From Prosthecobacter fusiformis (GTDB lineage Bacteria; Verrucomicrobiota; Verrucomicrobiia; Verrucomicrobiales; Verrucomicrobiaceae), in NCBI RefSeq assembly GCF_004364345.1, contig NZ_SOCA01000001.1, positions 992,001-1,056,000 of the forward strand: a stretch of 64,000 nucleotides of DNA. Reading direction: 5' to 3'. This document shows, in pieces, positions 28,001 through 35,989 of the stretch. How positions within the stretch are numbered: position 1 is the stretch's first letter; every line of letters begins with the position of its first letter. Under the pieces are notes generated by a model, which worked only from the letters and a program-made list of their open reading frames with translations, searched no databases and had not been told where the DNA came from. The translations under genes were made by a program, and so were the position numbers.

Positions 28001-29417
28001 CGGCTTCGACCCTGCTGTGACTGGTGCTCCACGCCCCTTCCGTACCAAGTCCAAAGCTAGCACGCAGGCACTGATCGACATCGCAGAAGAACGCGAGGGC
28101 AGTGACGTAGTGCAGACCGTGACCATCCGTCATGGCGATTACCGTGTTACCGCCGCAAAAAACGTGGTCCCTGCTGAGGACTGGCAAAAGCACCGCTACT
28201 ACGGCACACGCAGGCTGGCTCACAGCTTCACCAACTTTGTCTCCAATCAGCTTCCCGGTTACGACTACGGCGGCAATGCCGATTTTGGTGACCGTCTGGT
28301 ACCCAATGAAAGCGGTGCCGGTTATGCCAACAACCGTATCCCTGACCTGCCTTACCTTCCCGATGCCAAAGCCACGGCCCAGCGTTATGGCGATTTTGAC
28401 AACGGTCCCGGCCCCCACCGCGACGGCCCTTACATCAACAAACCCGACGAAGGCAATCTGAACATCGTCGCTGGGGATAAGGGCGTGGCTTATTTCAGCG
28501 AAAGCGCGCAGCACCGCAGCACGGAGCAGGACTTCTATTCACCTAACCGGATGATCCCATCCCCCGTCACCTTTGGTTCCCTTCCAACTGGGGTCAAAGC
28601 AGGCAATCCGTGGCAGACACTCTTGTTTCGTCCGCAGCAGGGTCATCCAGGTGGCCCCAGCCGTCTGGGCGGGAACAGTCCGGCAGATCATCTCCTCCTC
28701 GAGTTCTTCTGGATGCCGGTGGTGGAGCCTTATGCCATCAGCGAACCCTTTTCCACGGCGGGCAAAATCAATCTGAACTATCAAATCTTTCCCTTCACCC
28801 ACATCCGCCGCGCCACGGGCCTGCATGCATTGCTGGCCGGAGAGGTCATCCATGCCGTGCCCAATGAGGACGCGCCTAACTACAAGGTATTTCCCAGCGC
28901 CTCCAATCAAAATGTCTTTTGGGGAAAGGCCCAGGAAAAGAAGTGGCACTACCAAATCGATGCGGAAAAAACACTGGCCCAGTTTGAGGAACGCTTTGCC
29001 CAGGGTCGAGCCTTCATCAGCGCCAGTGAAATTTGCGACATCCACCTCGTGCCCCGCGGGGCATCCGGTATCACCACCCATGCGGACATGGAGAAGTTCT
29101 GGAGTGACCATCGCCTGACGGGGGACAACACACGCGAGCGTCCCTATGCTGGCCTTTATCCACGTGTCACAACACGCTCCAATACCTTTCGGGTCCATTA
29201 CATCGCCCAGACACTCAAAAAAGCACGGTCCACTCAGCCTGATGAGATGACAGATAAGGACAAGGTAACCGGTGAATTTCGCGGCTCCTCCCTCATTGAA
29301 CGCCACCTGGACCCGACTCAGCCCGGTCTGCCGGACTTCGCTACCAATGCCGCCGGCCAGACGCTGGATCACTATCACGAATTCCGTGTCCTACAGACAC
29401 AACGCTTTGGCTTTTAA
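25071..29417 (+). CDS. Verru_Chthon cassette protein A
   Basis: A 1448-residue protein that opens with a pseudopilin-like leader (PGPPRRGIALVTVISIVAL), a transmembrane helix and a helical stalk (ETELKSANVSSDGQQARRLS region). It lacks Glu at +5, as GspK-type minor pseudopilins do, and also has GspK-like wording in FWTDDESSKVNINTASE. The remaining 1300 residues form a very large extracytoplasmic region with no other recognised domain. It is the first of four adjacent genes matching the Verru_Chthon cassette known from Verrucomicrobia, whose function is unknown. A start at 25008 is possible but would put 21 extra residues before the leader. Confidence 0.88.
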   Translation: MNLSIISFPGPPRRGIALVTVISIVALMTVLLVAMLSVSQTELKSANVSSDGQQARRLSDVAVNIVISQLRKATTQNTASSGWEAWASQPGLVRRFATNGQTQAAYKLYSSPLLVLREAGQIESQLLTDSAPADWQQNPFRFVDLNKPAVRTTPQGQPLLLFPILDPRAQSETGSSTGGFSYQDQTAAGVHTTGGDAQRVPMPVEWMYILKDGALGTLNAANEFVGSAPATSANPIVGRIAFWTDDESSKVNINTASEPTPWAMPTFFYEQDAAYARYQPVGGEFQRYPGHPATTALSPILFPGQSLSTAQKEAIYGLVPKVGPGGSRAGTKAYNDPEIAAVDLASFRSERLYASLDELLLNENRQPNQLNGTALEPEAIQRAGFFLTAQSRAPEANPFGLPKIAIWPVSYRGSAYRTSFDQLIAHCSTLRNAGGSRSYVFQRGWADSTSQDIDLTQNKDLLTYLQELLDKPVPGFSSSAGQTFNSKYDKDLPQILVEIFDYIRSVNLHDGSLITEEDRIDGTGSTDNQLLGYAAGSVRPAVFKTFTDPRFFAAATEESDPDAVDGQVEKMGLPGHGQVTPSRWTVNGDVVQGFGRFPTISEAGLHFICAADNTDDPDNPFLEADPAIGKPGGGSAAKGQLDNTQPVGQNRWYSNFPPRPKPNPAKDEKAKPALYPLTGGFPYGPDKTHPGYQRENWNHQLQANTPLRPGFRRIQARLLLEFFIPTAGYTILEPDITVKVKGLHKFAVNGQRLFPNDEELLYTGRRATHPGAQMHGGYGTGLKGLLRAREVPARDPMPADVNWGDAEWEVKPSASSDSARSVINYDLISDYVDINVGRDGSLPMQLSETGGGQSIPLTMEIYSGHLGRIATKDESPPELVQTLHPEFPAAAMKAPTLVRTAARPVVNAKGKTVDAGREPPAWWTFHTRGALGFAGRDSLVGRDQLGPQADVTLRGRLFRHNLAPQVENQHTMGAFFFGFDPAVTGAPRPFRTKSKASTQALIDIAEEREGSDVVQTVTIRHGDYRVTAAKNVVPAEDWQKHRYYGTRRLAHSFTNFVSNQLPGYDYGGNADFGDRLVPNESGAGYANNRIPDLPYLPDAKATAQRYGDFDNGPGPHRDGPYINKPDEGNLNIVAGDKGVAYFSESAQHRSTEQDFYSPNRMIPSPVTFGSLPTGVKAGNPWQTLLFRPQQGHPGGPSRLGGNSPADHLLLEFFWMPVVEPYAISEPFSTAGKINLNYQIFPFTHIRRATGLHALLAGEVIHAVPNEDAPNYKVFPSASNQNVFWGKAQEKKWHYQIDAEKTLAQFEERFAQGRAFISASEICDIHLVPRGASGITTHADMEKFWSDHRLTGDNTRERPYAGLYPRVTTRSNTFRVHYIAQTLKKARSTQPDEMTDKDKVTGEFRGSSLIERHLDPTQPGLPDFATNAAGQTLDHYHEFRVLQTQRFGF

Positions 29418-29436
29418 CCCCCACGCCTAACAAATC

Positions 29437-29958
29437 ATGAAAATTTCCCCCACCTCCCTCCGCTCTCGTCGCTCCGGCTTCTCCCTGGCTGAAGTCACCA
29501 TCGCCACCGGCATTACTGCACTGGCCATGACGACCCTTCTCGGCCTCATCCCGGAAGGCTTGAATAACATCCGTCAGGCTGGTGACTTGGCCGCGGAGAC
29601 ACAAATCACCAACCACCTCTTCGGTGCTGTGACCCAGGCCAAGTGGCATAACGCCGTCGGGGAGGACCTGCTGGCACCCGCCTTTGACCAGCAGCGTTAT
29701 TTCTTTGACGACCAGGGCGTCGCTATCGAAGCAGAAAATCCCGGCATGGACCTCGCCTACATTGCGGAAGTCAGCGTCCCACCGGCAGATGTACCGCTGA
29801 CTGCAGACAGCACAGCCACGAACGAAGACTACGATCCCTATCTCAGGCGTGTGACCGTGAGGGTGACCAATGCGGCGAATCCAAATTTCGATTTTGATCG
29901 TGCGCTTCCTGTTACTTACCGCACGCACACCACCCTCATCGCCCGTACCGGAAAATGA
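29437..29958 (+). CDS. Verru_Chthon cassette protein B (prepilin-like)
   Basis: A 173-residue prepilin-like protein. The leader SRRSGFSLAEVTIATG has the G-F cleavage context with Glu at +5, followed by a hydrophobic helix (ITALAMTTLLGLIPEGL). The mature part is small and ends with a beta-rich segment (LRRVTVRVTNAANPNFD). It lies 19 bases after protein A and overlaps protein C by 4 bases. By analogy with type II and IV systems it would be a minor pseudopilin processed by a prepilin peptidase, which is not encoded in the window. Confidence 0.88.
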   Translation: MKISPTSLRSRRSGFSLAEVTIATGITALAMTTLLGLIPEGLNNIRQAGDLAAETQITNHLFGAVTQAKWHNAVGEDLLAPAFDQQRYFFDDQGVAIEAENPGMDLAYIAEVSVPPADVPLTADSTATNEDYDPYLRRVTVRVTNAANPNFDFDRALPVTYRTHTTLIARTGK

Positions 29959-31079
29959 ATGCTCACCTTCATTCACCGGGCAGAAGGTCCAACGGATTCA
30001 CCCTGGTGGAGTTGCTCGTCTCCACCGCCGTACTGTCCATTCTCCTCCTCGTGACCATGAGTGCCCTGGAGACTATGCAGCGCTCCTGGCGGGAAACCAA
30101 AGGCAAGGTGAACCAGTTTCGAAATGCACGCATCGCCTTTGAGACCATCACGCGAAATCTTTCCCAGGCCACGCTGAATACCTACTGGGATTATCATTAC
30201 AGCAGCACCGGCTCCAATATCCCACCGGCTGAAAGCACTGAGCCGCCCACTGGCTACGTACGCCAGTCAGAGCTGGATTTTCGGATCACGCCCGCTGTAA
30301 CGTTGGGGGATGAAGAAGCCACTCCTGACTTGTATCCGGGTTACGCTTTGTTTTTTCAGGCACCTTTGGGACTAAGCCAAAACTATCGCGGACTCAGCAG
30401 CCTGCTCAATGCACGCGGTTATTACATCCGCTACCGCAGCAATGAAGACCAGCGCCCCTCATTTTTACCCGGTGGCGTGGTACCCGTGAAGCATCGTTAC
30501 CAACTGATGGAGTACCGTCCCCCCGCAGAGCAGGTCGCAACACCTGAGACTGGCTCAAAAAAAGGTATTCAGGGCAACACCGTCTATGCCAATGAAAACT
30601 GGTATAAACAGGATCTGGATGCTGTTTCCCGTCCCATCGCTGACAATATCCTCTTCATGGCCATCTCACCTCAAGTGCCAGAGGAAACCCTGACAGGGAC
30701 CACCCGCAAAAAGTGGTGGATCGCCCCCGGCTACCAATACAGCTCCCGAGATACCAATAATGCTACTCCCGCGCTGGACGCCCCCATACTCAGACAAGAT
30801 GGCACTCTTGACGAAGGCACACGCCACCTGCTGCCGCCCCTCGTCCGTGTCACCCTCATCGCGGCGGAAGAGGACAGCCTTAGCCGCTGGGCTGCGGCAC
30901 GTGGCAACAGTCCAGTGGACATTGCCGCTGAAGCCGATGCCCCCTTTGACGAGGCTGAACATTATGAGCGCGATCTCGACCGCATGAAGGAATACCTCAA
31001 CCGTCAGAAACTAAACTACCGGGTCTTCACCGCCTCCATCCCCCTGCGCAATGCAGCGTGGGACAGCAAAACTTATTGA
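29955..31079 (+). CDS. Verru_Chthon cassette protein C (prepilin-like)
   Basis: A 374-residue protein with a type IV prepilin leader, GRRSNGFTLVELLVSTAV (Phe at +1, Glu at +5), then a hydrophobic helix and the helical stalk METMQRSWRETKGKVNQFRN. This layout resembles GspJ-type minor pseudopilins. The larger extracytoplasmic part has no named domain. Its ATG overlaps the stop codon of protein B (ATGA, 29955-29958), showing translational coupling in the cassette. Confidence 0.88.
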   Translation: MNAHLHSPGRRSNGFTLVELLVSTAVLSILLLVTMSALETMQRSWRETKGKVNQFRNARIAFETITRNLSQATLNTYWDYHYSSTGSNIPPAESTEPPTGYVRQSELDFRITPAVTLGDEEATPDLYPGYALFFQAPLGLSQNYRGLSSLLNARGYYIRYRSNEDQRPSFLPGGVVPVKHRYQLMEYRPPAEQVATPETGSKKGIQGNTVYANENWYKQDLDAVSRPIADNILFMAISPQVPEETLTGTTRKKWWIAPGYQYSSRDTNNATPALDAPILRQDGTLDEGTRHLLPPLVRVTLIAAEEDSLSRWAAARGNSPVDIAAEADAPFDEAEHYERDLDRMKEYLNRQKLNYRVFTASIPLRNAAWDSKTY

Positions 31080-31086
31080 GAGCTTT

Positions 31087-31722
31087 ATGAAAACGTTTTC
31101 TCCCGCCACACCGCGCCGTGGCTTCACACTCATTGAAAGCCTTTCCGTCGTCATTATCCTCAGTGTGCTCATCGCCCTGGCCACCCCTTCCATGCTGGGT
31201 GCCATCAAAGCCAGCCGCCTCACCTCCGCAGGGGAACAGATCACAGGTAAAATAATCGAAGCGCATGGGCTGGCACTCACCTTCTCATCCGATATTGAAC
31301 TGAGGCTGTACAAAGCACCACTGGCCAATCCTGTTGATGGCAGCAAAGGTCACTATTTGCAGCTTTTTCAATGGGAGGAAAACGACCCGGATCTGGCTGC
31401 TGAATCCGGTAGTGAAGTGGCCAGTCTCAAACAACTCGGCCCACCTGAAATACTTCCTGAAAGTATCGCCATCAGTGCCAATCCCTCTTTTTCCAGTCTT
31501 TGGAATCTGGCTCCACAGACCGAAACCTCCCCTGAAGGAGATCGTGACTATGTGGCCATTCGCTTCCGGCCTGACGGCTCTACCGACTTGCTGGAAGCCG
31601 TGCGCTGGCATCTCACCCTGGTTGACAGTCAGAGCAGCCAGCTGACAGAACTGCCGCCCAATTTTTATACCATTCAGATTGATCCCGTCACCTCTAGATT
31701 AGAGATCTACCGCCCTGAGTGA
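31087..31722 (+). CDS. Verru_Chthon cassette protein D (prepilin-like)
   Basis: A 211-residue protein with leader TPRRGFTLIESLSVVII (Phe +1, Glu +5) and a hydrophobic N-terminal helix followed by GAIKASRLTSAGEQITGKI, the stalk seen in GspH-type pseudopilins. The start at 31087, 7 bases after protein C, was chosen because an upstream in-frame ATG at 31051 lies within the C gene and adds residues before a normal short leader. It completes the A-B-C-D order of the cassette. A hairpin follows directly after the stop. Confidence 0.87.
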   Translation: MKTFSPATPRRGFTLIESLSVVIILSVLIALATPSMLGAIKASRLTSAGEQITGKIIEAHGLALTFSSDIELRLYKAPLANPVDGSKGHYLQLFQWEENDPDLAAESGSEVASLKQLGPPEILPESIAISANPSFSSLWNLAPQTETSPEGDRDYVAIRFRPDGSTDLLEAVRWHLTLVDSQSSQLTELPPNFYTIQIDPVTSRLEIYRPE

Positions 31723-31729
31723 ATGTACC

Positions 31730-31754
31730 CCGGCCCTTCCTGAGAAAGGGCCGG
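31730..31754. terminator. Hairpin between the Verru_Chthon cassette and the PEP-CTERM gene
   Basis: CCGGCCCTT (31730-31738) pairs perfectly with AAGGGCCGG (31746-31754) across a 7-base loop. It lies between two converging genes and could stop transcription from both sides, although neither strand carries a strong T-tract. Confidence 0.6.
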
Positions 31755-31777
31755 AGCTACCGCTAACAAAGGATTCA

Positions 31778-32641
31778 TCAAAGCCTGCGGCGGCGCAGGA
31801 TGAAAATAAAACCGAGGGCTGAAAGAATCATGCTTCCCGCTTCAGGCACAGGTGCCACGGAGAAGTTGGTAAACTCCAGCACGGTTTGGTTGTCTGTGAT
31901 CCCGCCGAGCAGATTGACGTCCGCAACTGTGGCAGCTTCGAATTCAAAGCCAATATCAGTTAGGCCTCCCGGCGCATAAAACTGCACCTCGATATTGCTG
32001 GCATCTGGCCCCACCGTGATAAAATCCAGCAGATTCAGCGTCTGCGCCATATTCACACCCTGGATGGGTGTCTCTCCATTCAGGAGAGTGAAATTGGCAT
32101 AACTCAGTGCATTGAGGCCTATGCCATCGCCCATGGTGACCTCAAAATTGACGGAGTAAAGCACCCCCTGGCTCAGATTCAAATTAGCCACCGTGGCGGT
32201 TGTGAACCAGGTATTGATCACACTTGCACCGACTACATCATTAGTTAGGTCAGTCAGATCTTCATCGGATATCACACCCAACAAACTTGTTTGCAATTCG
32301 CGGCCAAAGATCAATGAATCTGCCTGCGTTCGTGTGTAAGCGGCAAGCTGTTGGTCCACGATGCCCTCAATCCCCGCTTGCACCAACCCTCCCGCCGAAT
32401 GGCTCCAGGCGACATTACCTGCGGTTTGCGATGCAGGGTCCGGCGTGTACAATGCCGTATCAACAGTCAGACCGGTAAAATTCGCCACCCCAGGGCGGCG
32501 AACCTCAAAGTCTGGATCAAAGAACTCCGCAGACGAGATCAGATTCTGTGCCTGGGCTATCGACGCAGTCATTATTGAAACTAGCGCAAGCCGGGCCAGA
32601 AACCGCCTGACGGGAGTATGGATATAAGTGTACGCATTCAT
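31778..32641 (-). CDS. PEP-CTERM sorting-domain protein
   Basis: A 287-residue secreted protein with an N-terminal signal peptide (ARLALVSIMTASIAQA) and a C-terminal PEP-CTERM tripartite signal: APVPEAGSMI, a hydrophobic helix (LSALGFIFIL) and the basic end RRRRL. Such signals are recognised by an exosortase, usually coupled to exopolysaccharide production. The mature part is a Thr/Asn/Val-rich beta protein without a named domain. It is clearly paralogous to the gene at 53023-53931: both contain LISS..FF.PDFE, QTAGNV.W.H, FGREL, VVGAS.IN.W, LS.GVLYS and QTV.EF.NFSVAPVPE. It converges on the Verru_Chthon cassette. Confidence 0.9.
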   Translation of the reverse strand: MNAYTYIHTPVRRFLARLALVSIMTASIAQAQNLISSAEFFDPDFEVRRPGVANFTGLTVDTALYTPDPASQTAGNVAWSHSAGGLVQAGIEGIVDQQLAAYTRTQADSLIFGRELQTSLLGVISDEDLTDLTNDVVGASVINTWFTTATVANLNLSQGVLYSVNFEVTMGDGIGLNALSYANFTLLNGETPIQGVNMAQTLNLLDFITVGPDASNIEVQFYAPGGLTDIGFEFEAATVADVNLLGGITDNQTVLEFTNFSVAPVPEAGSMILSALGFIFILRRRRL

Positions 32642-32961
32642 AGGAGCAGATTTGGTTTTTCATAAATTTACTACCGACCAACAAGCGTTCGCGTCCGTGC
32701 TCACGAGTGAATCCCTTTTGGATGTAAAATTTTTGTCAGATTAAATTTATATCTGATCCCTGATGCCACCTAAGACAGATGTGAGTCATCTGATCCGATT
32801 CACCACATAGCAAAGACCCCCCTCAATCCTATCCCAACCGACCATGCTCGCCGAGCGATGTGGCCATTCAATATGTTGGCAAGTGGTTTAATTTACCAGC
32901 ATTGAGGCTTGGCGTGAATATCGCTTCTGTTTATGGTGACTTTCACCGACTCTAAAAGCCT
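32642..32961. other. AT-rich intergenic region with two small inverted repeats
   Basis: Contains no convincing gene. TCAGAT (32736-32741) pairs with ATCTGA (32751-32756), and CAGATG (32776-32781) pairs with CATCTG (32787-32792), so related half-sites occur twice within 57 bases. The region lies upstream of the PEP-CTERM gene and of the divergent PH-domain gene and probably holds both promoters. Confidence 0.45.
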
Positions 32962-33486
32962 ATGTCCACAACTATTGCCCCCGCCGGATCACCCTCCGAA
33001 ACTTCTCTCTGGAAGGGTCACACCTCCCAGTGGGTCCATTTTTGGTATTATTTCTTCTGCCTTCTGCTGGCCGCTGGCTGCGGTGTGGCCGCTGTGGCCA
33101 CAGGCGGACTCGCCGCTATCGGTCTGGTGGTACCCCTCTTAATGTGGATCATCCGCTGGTGGGTCACGAAATGCACGGCCTATGAGCTGACCACTCAGCG
33201 TCTTAAAATCAGCAGTGGCATCCTCAACAGGAAATTGGAAGAACTGGAGCTTTTCCGAGTGAAAGATTATGCCATGGACCAGCCTCTGTTCCTTCGCATG
33301 ATGGGACTGGGTAATCTAACTCTGATCACCTCCGACATGAGCACACCGACTGTGGAAATCAATGCCATCCCAGGTGTGGAAGGCGTGCGTGAGATGCTGC
33401 GCACGGCCGTGCAGGCGGAGCGTGACCGCAAGCGTGTACGCGAACTCGATGTGGGTGGTGACGGCGGCGATGCCCTCGTTGCATAA
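32962..33486 (+). CDS. Bacterial PH-domain (bPH2/DUF304-type) membrane protein
   Basis: A 174-residue protein with two adjacent transmembrane helices (FWYYFFCLLLAAGCGVAAVA and LAAIGLVVPLLMWIIRWWV) followed by a cytoplasmic bacterial PH domain: CTAYELTTQRLKISSGILNRKLEELELFRVKD, then LGNLTLITSD and NAIPGVEGVREMLR. This matches the YdbS/DUF304 layout. The function of such proteins is unknown; they bind the membrane and probably protein partners. A hairpin follows the gene. Confidence 0.85.
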   Translation: MSTTIAPAGSPSETSLWKGHTSQWVHFWYYFFCLLLAAGCGVAAVATGGLAAIGLVVPLLMWIIRWWVTKCTAYELTTQRLKISSGILNRKLEELELFRVKDYAMDQPLFLRMMGLGNLTLITSDMSTPTVEINAIPGVEGVREMLRTAVQAERDRKRVRELDVGGDGGDALVA

Positions 33487-33529
33487 ACATTTGCCATCCG
33501 GCGCATGATGCGATCGGCTTGTGCTGATG

Positions 33530-33557
33530 GAGAATGAGGGAATGTTCCCTCATTCTC
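33530..33557. terminator. Perfect 13-bp hairpin between converging genes
   Basis: GAGAATGAGGGAA (33530-33542) pairs perfectly with TTCCCTCATTCTC (33545-33557) around a 2-base loop, midway between the converging PH-domain and oxidoreductase genes. There is no T-tract on either side; a terminator or repeat element is the best guess. Confidence 0.5.
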
Positions 33558-33577
33558 AGGGATTAGCAGTCCTCACC

Positions 33578-34840
33578 TTAGAGTCCCCAGCCTGGCCGAT
33601 ACTCCCGGCTCCAGAGCTTTTCGCCTTCAGGATTGTTGATCAGCCTGCCTGTCTTTGGATCGCAGCGGACGACTGAATCTGTACGATAGGCAATGTTACC
33701 GAGATGGCAGAGCATGGTGCTCTTCTGGCCCTCTTCAATGGGGCTATTGAGCTGGGCGGTGCCACGGATGGCATCCAGGAAATTTCCCATGTGGGCGGGG
33801 TCCCCACCTCCGGCACCTTTCTCAGTGCTAATCTCTTTTCCCTTGGGATCATAAATTGTCCAGGAATCCCGACCGATACCCATGGTGCCGTTGTCGCCAT
33901 AGAATACGACCTCAGCCAGAGGCTTTTCAGCAGCGCGCGGATGACAACTGCTGCATTCCCAACTGATGCCTGCATGGCCGAAATCATACACGGCGGTGCC
34001 GGTATCAGGGGTCTCCTGGACATCGTCGTAAAAGTAACGACCGCCATTGTAAGTGACTTTGACGGGATAGTCGCCCTTGATGCCCCAGCGCAGGATATCC
34101 AGGGTATGGATGCCGTTGTTACCCAGCTCGCCATTGCCCCAATGCCACAGCCAGTGCCAGTCGTAGTGGGCGTATTTGATGTCATGCTGGGCATCGTCAG
34201 CGACGGGACCTTGCCAGAGGTTCCAGTCCATTTCGGCAGGTGCCGGGGCCACGGGCGCACCGACGGCTTTGCGTGAGTTGTAGTAAAAACCGCGTCCATA
34301 GCGCACAGTTCCGATGGCACCACCATGGAGTGAGGCGATGGCTTCCTTCATCCAGGTGCGGCGCTGGTTGCCCATCTGCACCACACGGTCATACTTCTTC
34401 ATCGCGGCCACCAAGGCCTCAGCCTCGCCAGGGTTTTGGCTGCCGGGTTTTTCCACATAGACATGTTTACCGGCCTGCATGGCCAGAATGGCCATGGGTG
34501 TGTGCCAGAAATTCGGCGTGGCGATGAAGACCGCATCCACCGATTTGTCTTCCAGGATTTTGCGAAAATCGCTCACCCCCTGGCAGGAGACTGCCTGCTT
34601 GTCAGCGACCACCTTCAAGCCCCTTTCGAGCCGGCCAGGATCCGTTTCCGCCAAATAGGCGATCTCGACATCAGGCAGCTTCAGCAGTGCCTGCACATGC
34701 GCCATGCCACGCCCCAGCGCCACGACGGCCACTTTCAGCTTTTTACCTGCCTTATCGGCAGCCCTCAGTCGGGTGAGGGATGAAAGTGCGGCGGTGATCC
34801 CAAGGGCGGACGTTTGTTGAAGAATGGTACGGCGATTCAT
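33578..34840 (-). CDS. Gfo/Idh/MocA-family oxidoreductase with Tat signal
   Basis: A 420-residue exported oxidoreductase. The N-terminus MNRRTILQQTSALGITAALS carries the twin-arginine motif. The Rossmann strand is VAVVALGRGMAHVQALL, and the EKP motif occurs in VYVEKPGSQNP. The C-terminal domain has WHWLWHWGNGELGNNGIHTLDILRW, typical of the planctomycete/verrucomicrobial Tat-exported branch. An in-frame ATG at 34891 was rejected because it places 17 residues before the Tat motif. It is the last gene of a minus-strand run after OsmC. The substrate (probably a sugar) is unknown. Confidence 0.87.
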   Translation of the reverse strand: MNRRTILQQTSALGITAALSSLTRLRAADKAGKKLKVAVVALGRGMAHVQALLKLPDVEIAYLAETDPGRLERGLKVVADKQAVSCQGVSDFRKILEDKSVDAVFIATPNFWHTPMAILAMQAGKHVYVEKPGSQNPGEAEALVAAMKKYDRVVQMGNQRRTWMKEAIASLHGGAIGTVRYGRGFYYNSRKAVGAPVAPAPAEMDWNLWQGPVADDAQHDIKYAHYDWHWLWHWGNGELGNNGIHTLDILRWGIKGDYPVKVTYNGGRYFYDDVQETPDTGTAVYDFGHAGISWECSSCHPRAAEKPLAEVVFYGDNGTMGIGRDSWTIYDPKGKEISTEKGAGGGDPAHMGNFLDAIRGTAQLNSPIEEGQKSTMLCHLGNIAYRTDSVVRCDPKTGRLINNPEGEKLWSREYRPGWGL

Positions 34841-34913
34841 GGTTAGGGATGAATCGCCTGCTTGGCCTAGTGTCTTGCGCTGCGAAGACACGGGCTCCGA
34901 TACTTTTCGAACC

Positions 34914-35327
34914 TTAGCCGTTCCAGACGAAGCTCACGGGCTTGTCAATATCCGGGTGCACACTGTGATGAACAGGACAGGCCAAAGCAGTCGCTTCCAG
35001 GATCTTTCGGTCCGCATGAGTCTCCGGCAAAGGAATCTCAATGATGATGGGCAACCGGACGATGCGGCGAGGGGAATCCTCGCTCATGTGTTTTTCCACA
35101 CTCACTTTCATGCCCACCAAGTCATAGCCTTTCTGTTGGGCCTTGATGTTCATGACCGTGGCCATGCAGGTGGCCAGAGCAGTCGCGACGAGATCCGTGG
35201 GTGAAAAGGATTCACCTTTGCCATGGTTGTCCACCGGAGCATCGGTGACAAATTGGTTTTGCGATGGACCATGGGTAGCGCGGCAGCGCAGCCCGCCTTC
35301 GTAATCTACAGTGATGGATACAGCCAT
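34914..35327 (-). CDS. OsmC-family protein (peroxide-type thiol protein)
   Basis: A 137-residue protein of the OsmC/Ohr fold: MAVSITVDYEGGLRCRATHG, SPTDLVATALATCMATVMNI with the first conserved Cys, and EATALACPVHHSVHPD with the second. These two cysteines are the peroxidatic pair in organic hydroperoxide reductases of the family. It is cytoplasmic. A longer frame to 35438 overlaps the upstream gene and starts with non-homologous residues, so 35327 is preferred. It sits in a same-strand cluster with spacings of 50 and 73 bases to its neighbours. Confidence 0.88.
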   Translation of the reverse strand: MAVSITVDYEGGLRCRATHGPSQNQFVTDAPVDNHGKGESFSPTDLVATALATCMATVMNIKAQQKGYDLVGMKVSVEKHMSEDSPRRIVRLPIIIEIPLPETHADRKILEATALACPVHHSVHPDIDKPVSFVWNG

Positions 35328-35377
35328 AGACTGAATTACCTGAGATGCAGGAAAAAGGAAAGGGCGGATATGCCAGA

Positions 35378-35989
35378 CTATCGGTAGCCACGCGCCCCAA
35401 ATGCCCTCCAGGCTGTCAGCAAAAGTCCGGCAACACAAAGGATCACCACCAGCATGCCGCCCGTCATCAGCCGGGGCTTCTGGAGGGTGATCACAGGCGT
35501 GCTTTCACCTTCGATCAACATCATCCATTTAGCCTGCTTGCCGGGTAGAGTCTCATCACGGGTCCAGAGCAAGACATCGTGCAGGTTCCCATCAGGGACG
35601 GTTAGACTTAATTCTGCCGCATCGGCCTGCCACTGCCACACGGCGGCCAGGAGCTGATGTGGCTGTCCGTCCAGCGTGGGTGCAAAAGCAGTGGGCGCGT
35701 CAGGATCCCATTCGGAGCGATGCCCTATGTTCAATGGGGCCAGTTCTTCCAGGGAGCGTGTTTGGGTCCCTGTGCGCACCTGTAGAATAGACTTCAAAGC
35801 ATCACGCGCAGCAGCTTCATCGGAGATCAAAGGATTACCACCATAGTCCGCGGTGATCTCCATTTGCAGACGGTCCCCCTTGACCTCCATCCGCGCCACA
35901 AGGAACTCACAGGCATGACCAAAAGCAAACAGGGGGGCCATCATGGCTCCCCCTGCAAGAAGGGGCAGAAGATTTTTCCAGCGGATCAT
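35378..35989 (-). CDS. Exported membrane-anchored protein, unknown
   Basis: A 203-residue protein with a signal peptide (LLPLLAGGAMMAPLFAFGHA), a beta-rich extracytoplasmic domain (VARMEVKGDRLQMEITADYG, DAAELSLTVPDGNLHDVLLW) and a C-terminal transmembrane helix (GMLVVILCVAGLLLTAW). No family was recognised. Its start overlaps the stop of the propeller gene by 4 bases (35986-35989), so the two are translationally coupled and may act together at the envelope. Confidence 0.7.
   Translation of the reverse strand: MIRWKNLLPLLAGGAMMAPLFAFGHACEFLVARMEVKGDRLQMEITADYGGNPLISDEAAARDALKSILQVRTGTQTRSLEELAPLNIGHRSEWDPDAPTAFAPTLDGQPHQLLAAVWQWQADAAELSLTVPDGNLHDVLLWTRDETLPGKQAKWMMLIEGESTPVITLQKPRLMTGGMLVVILCVAGLLLTAWRAFGARGYR

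Noticed and set aside
32805-32830. GGGGGGTCTTTGC on the minus strand upstream of the first PEP-CTERM gene, tested as a sigma-54 site
   Set aside because: No TGGCAC box and wrong spacing.
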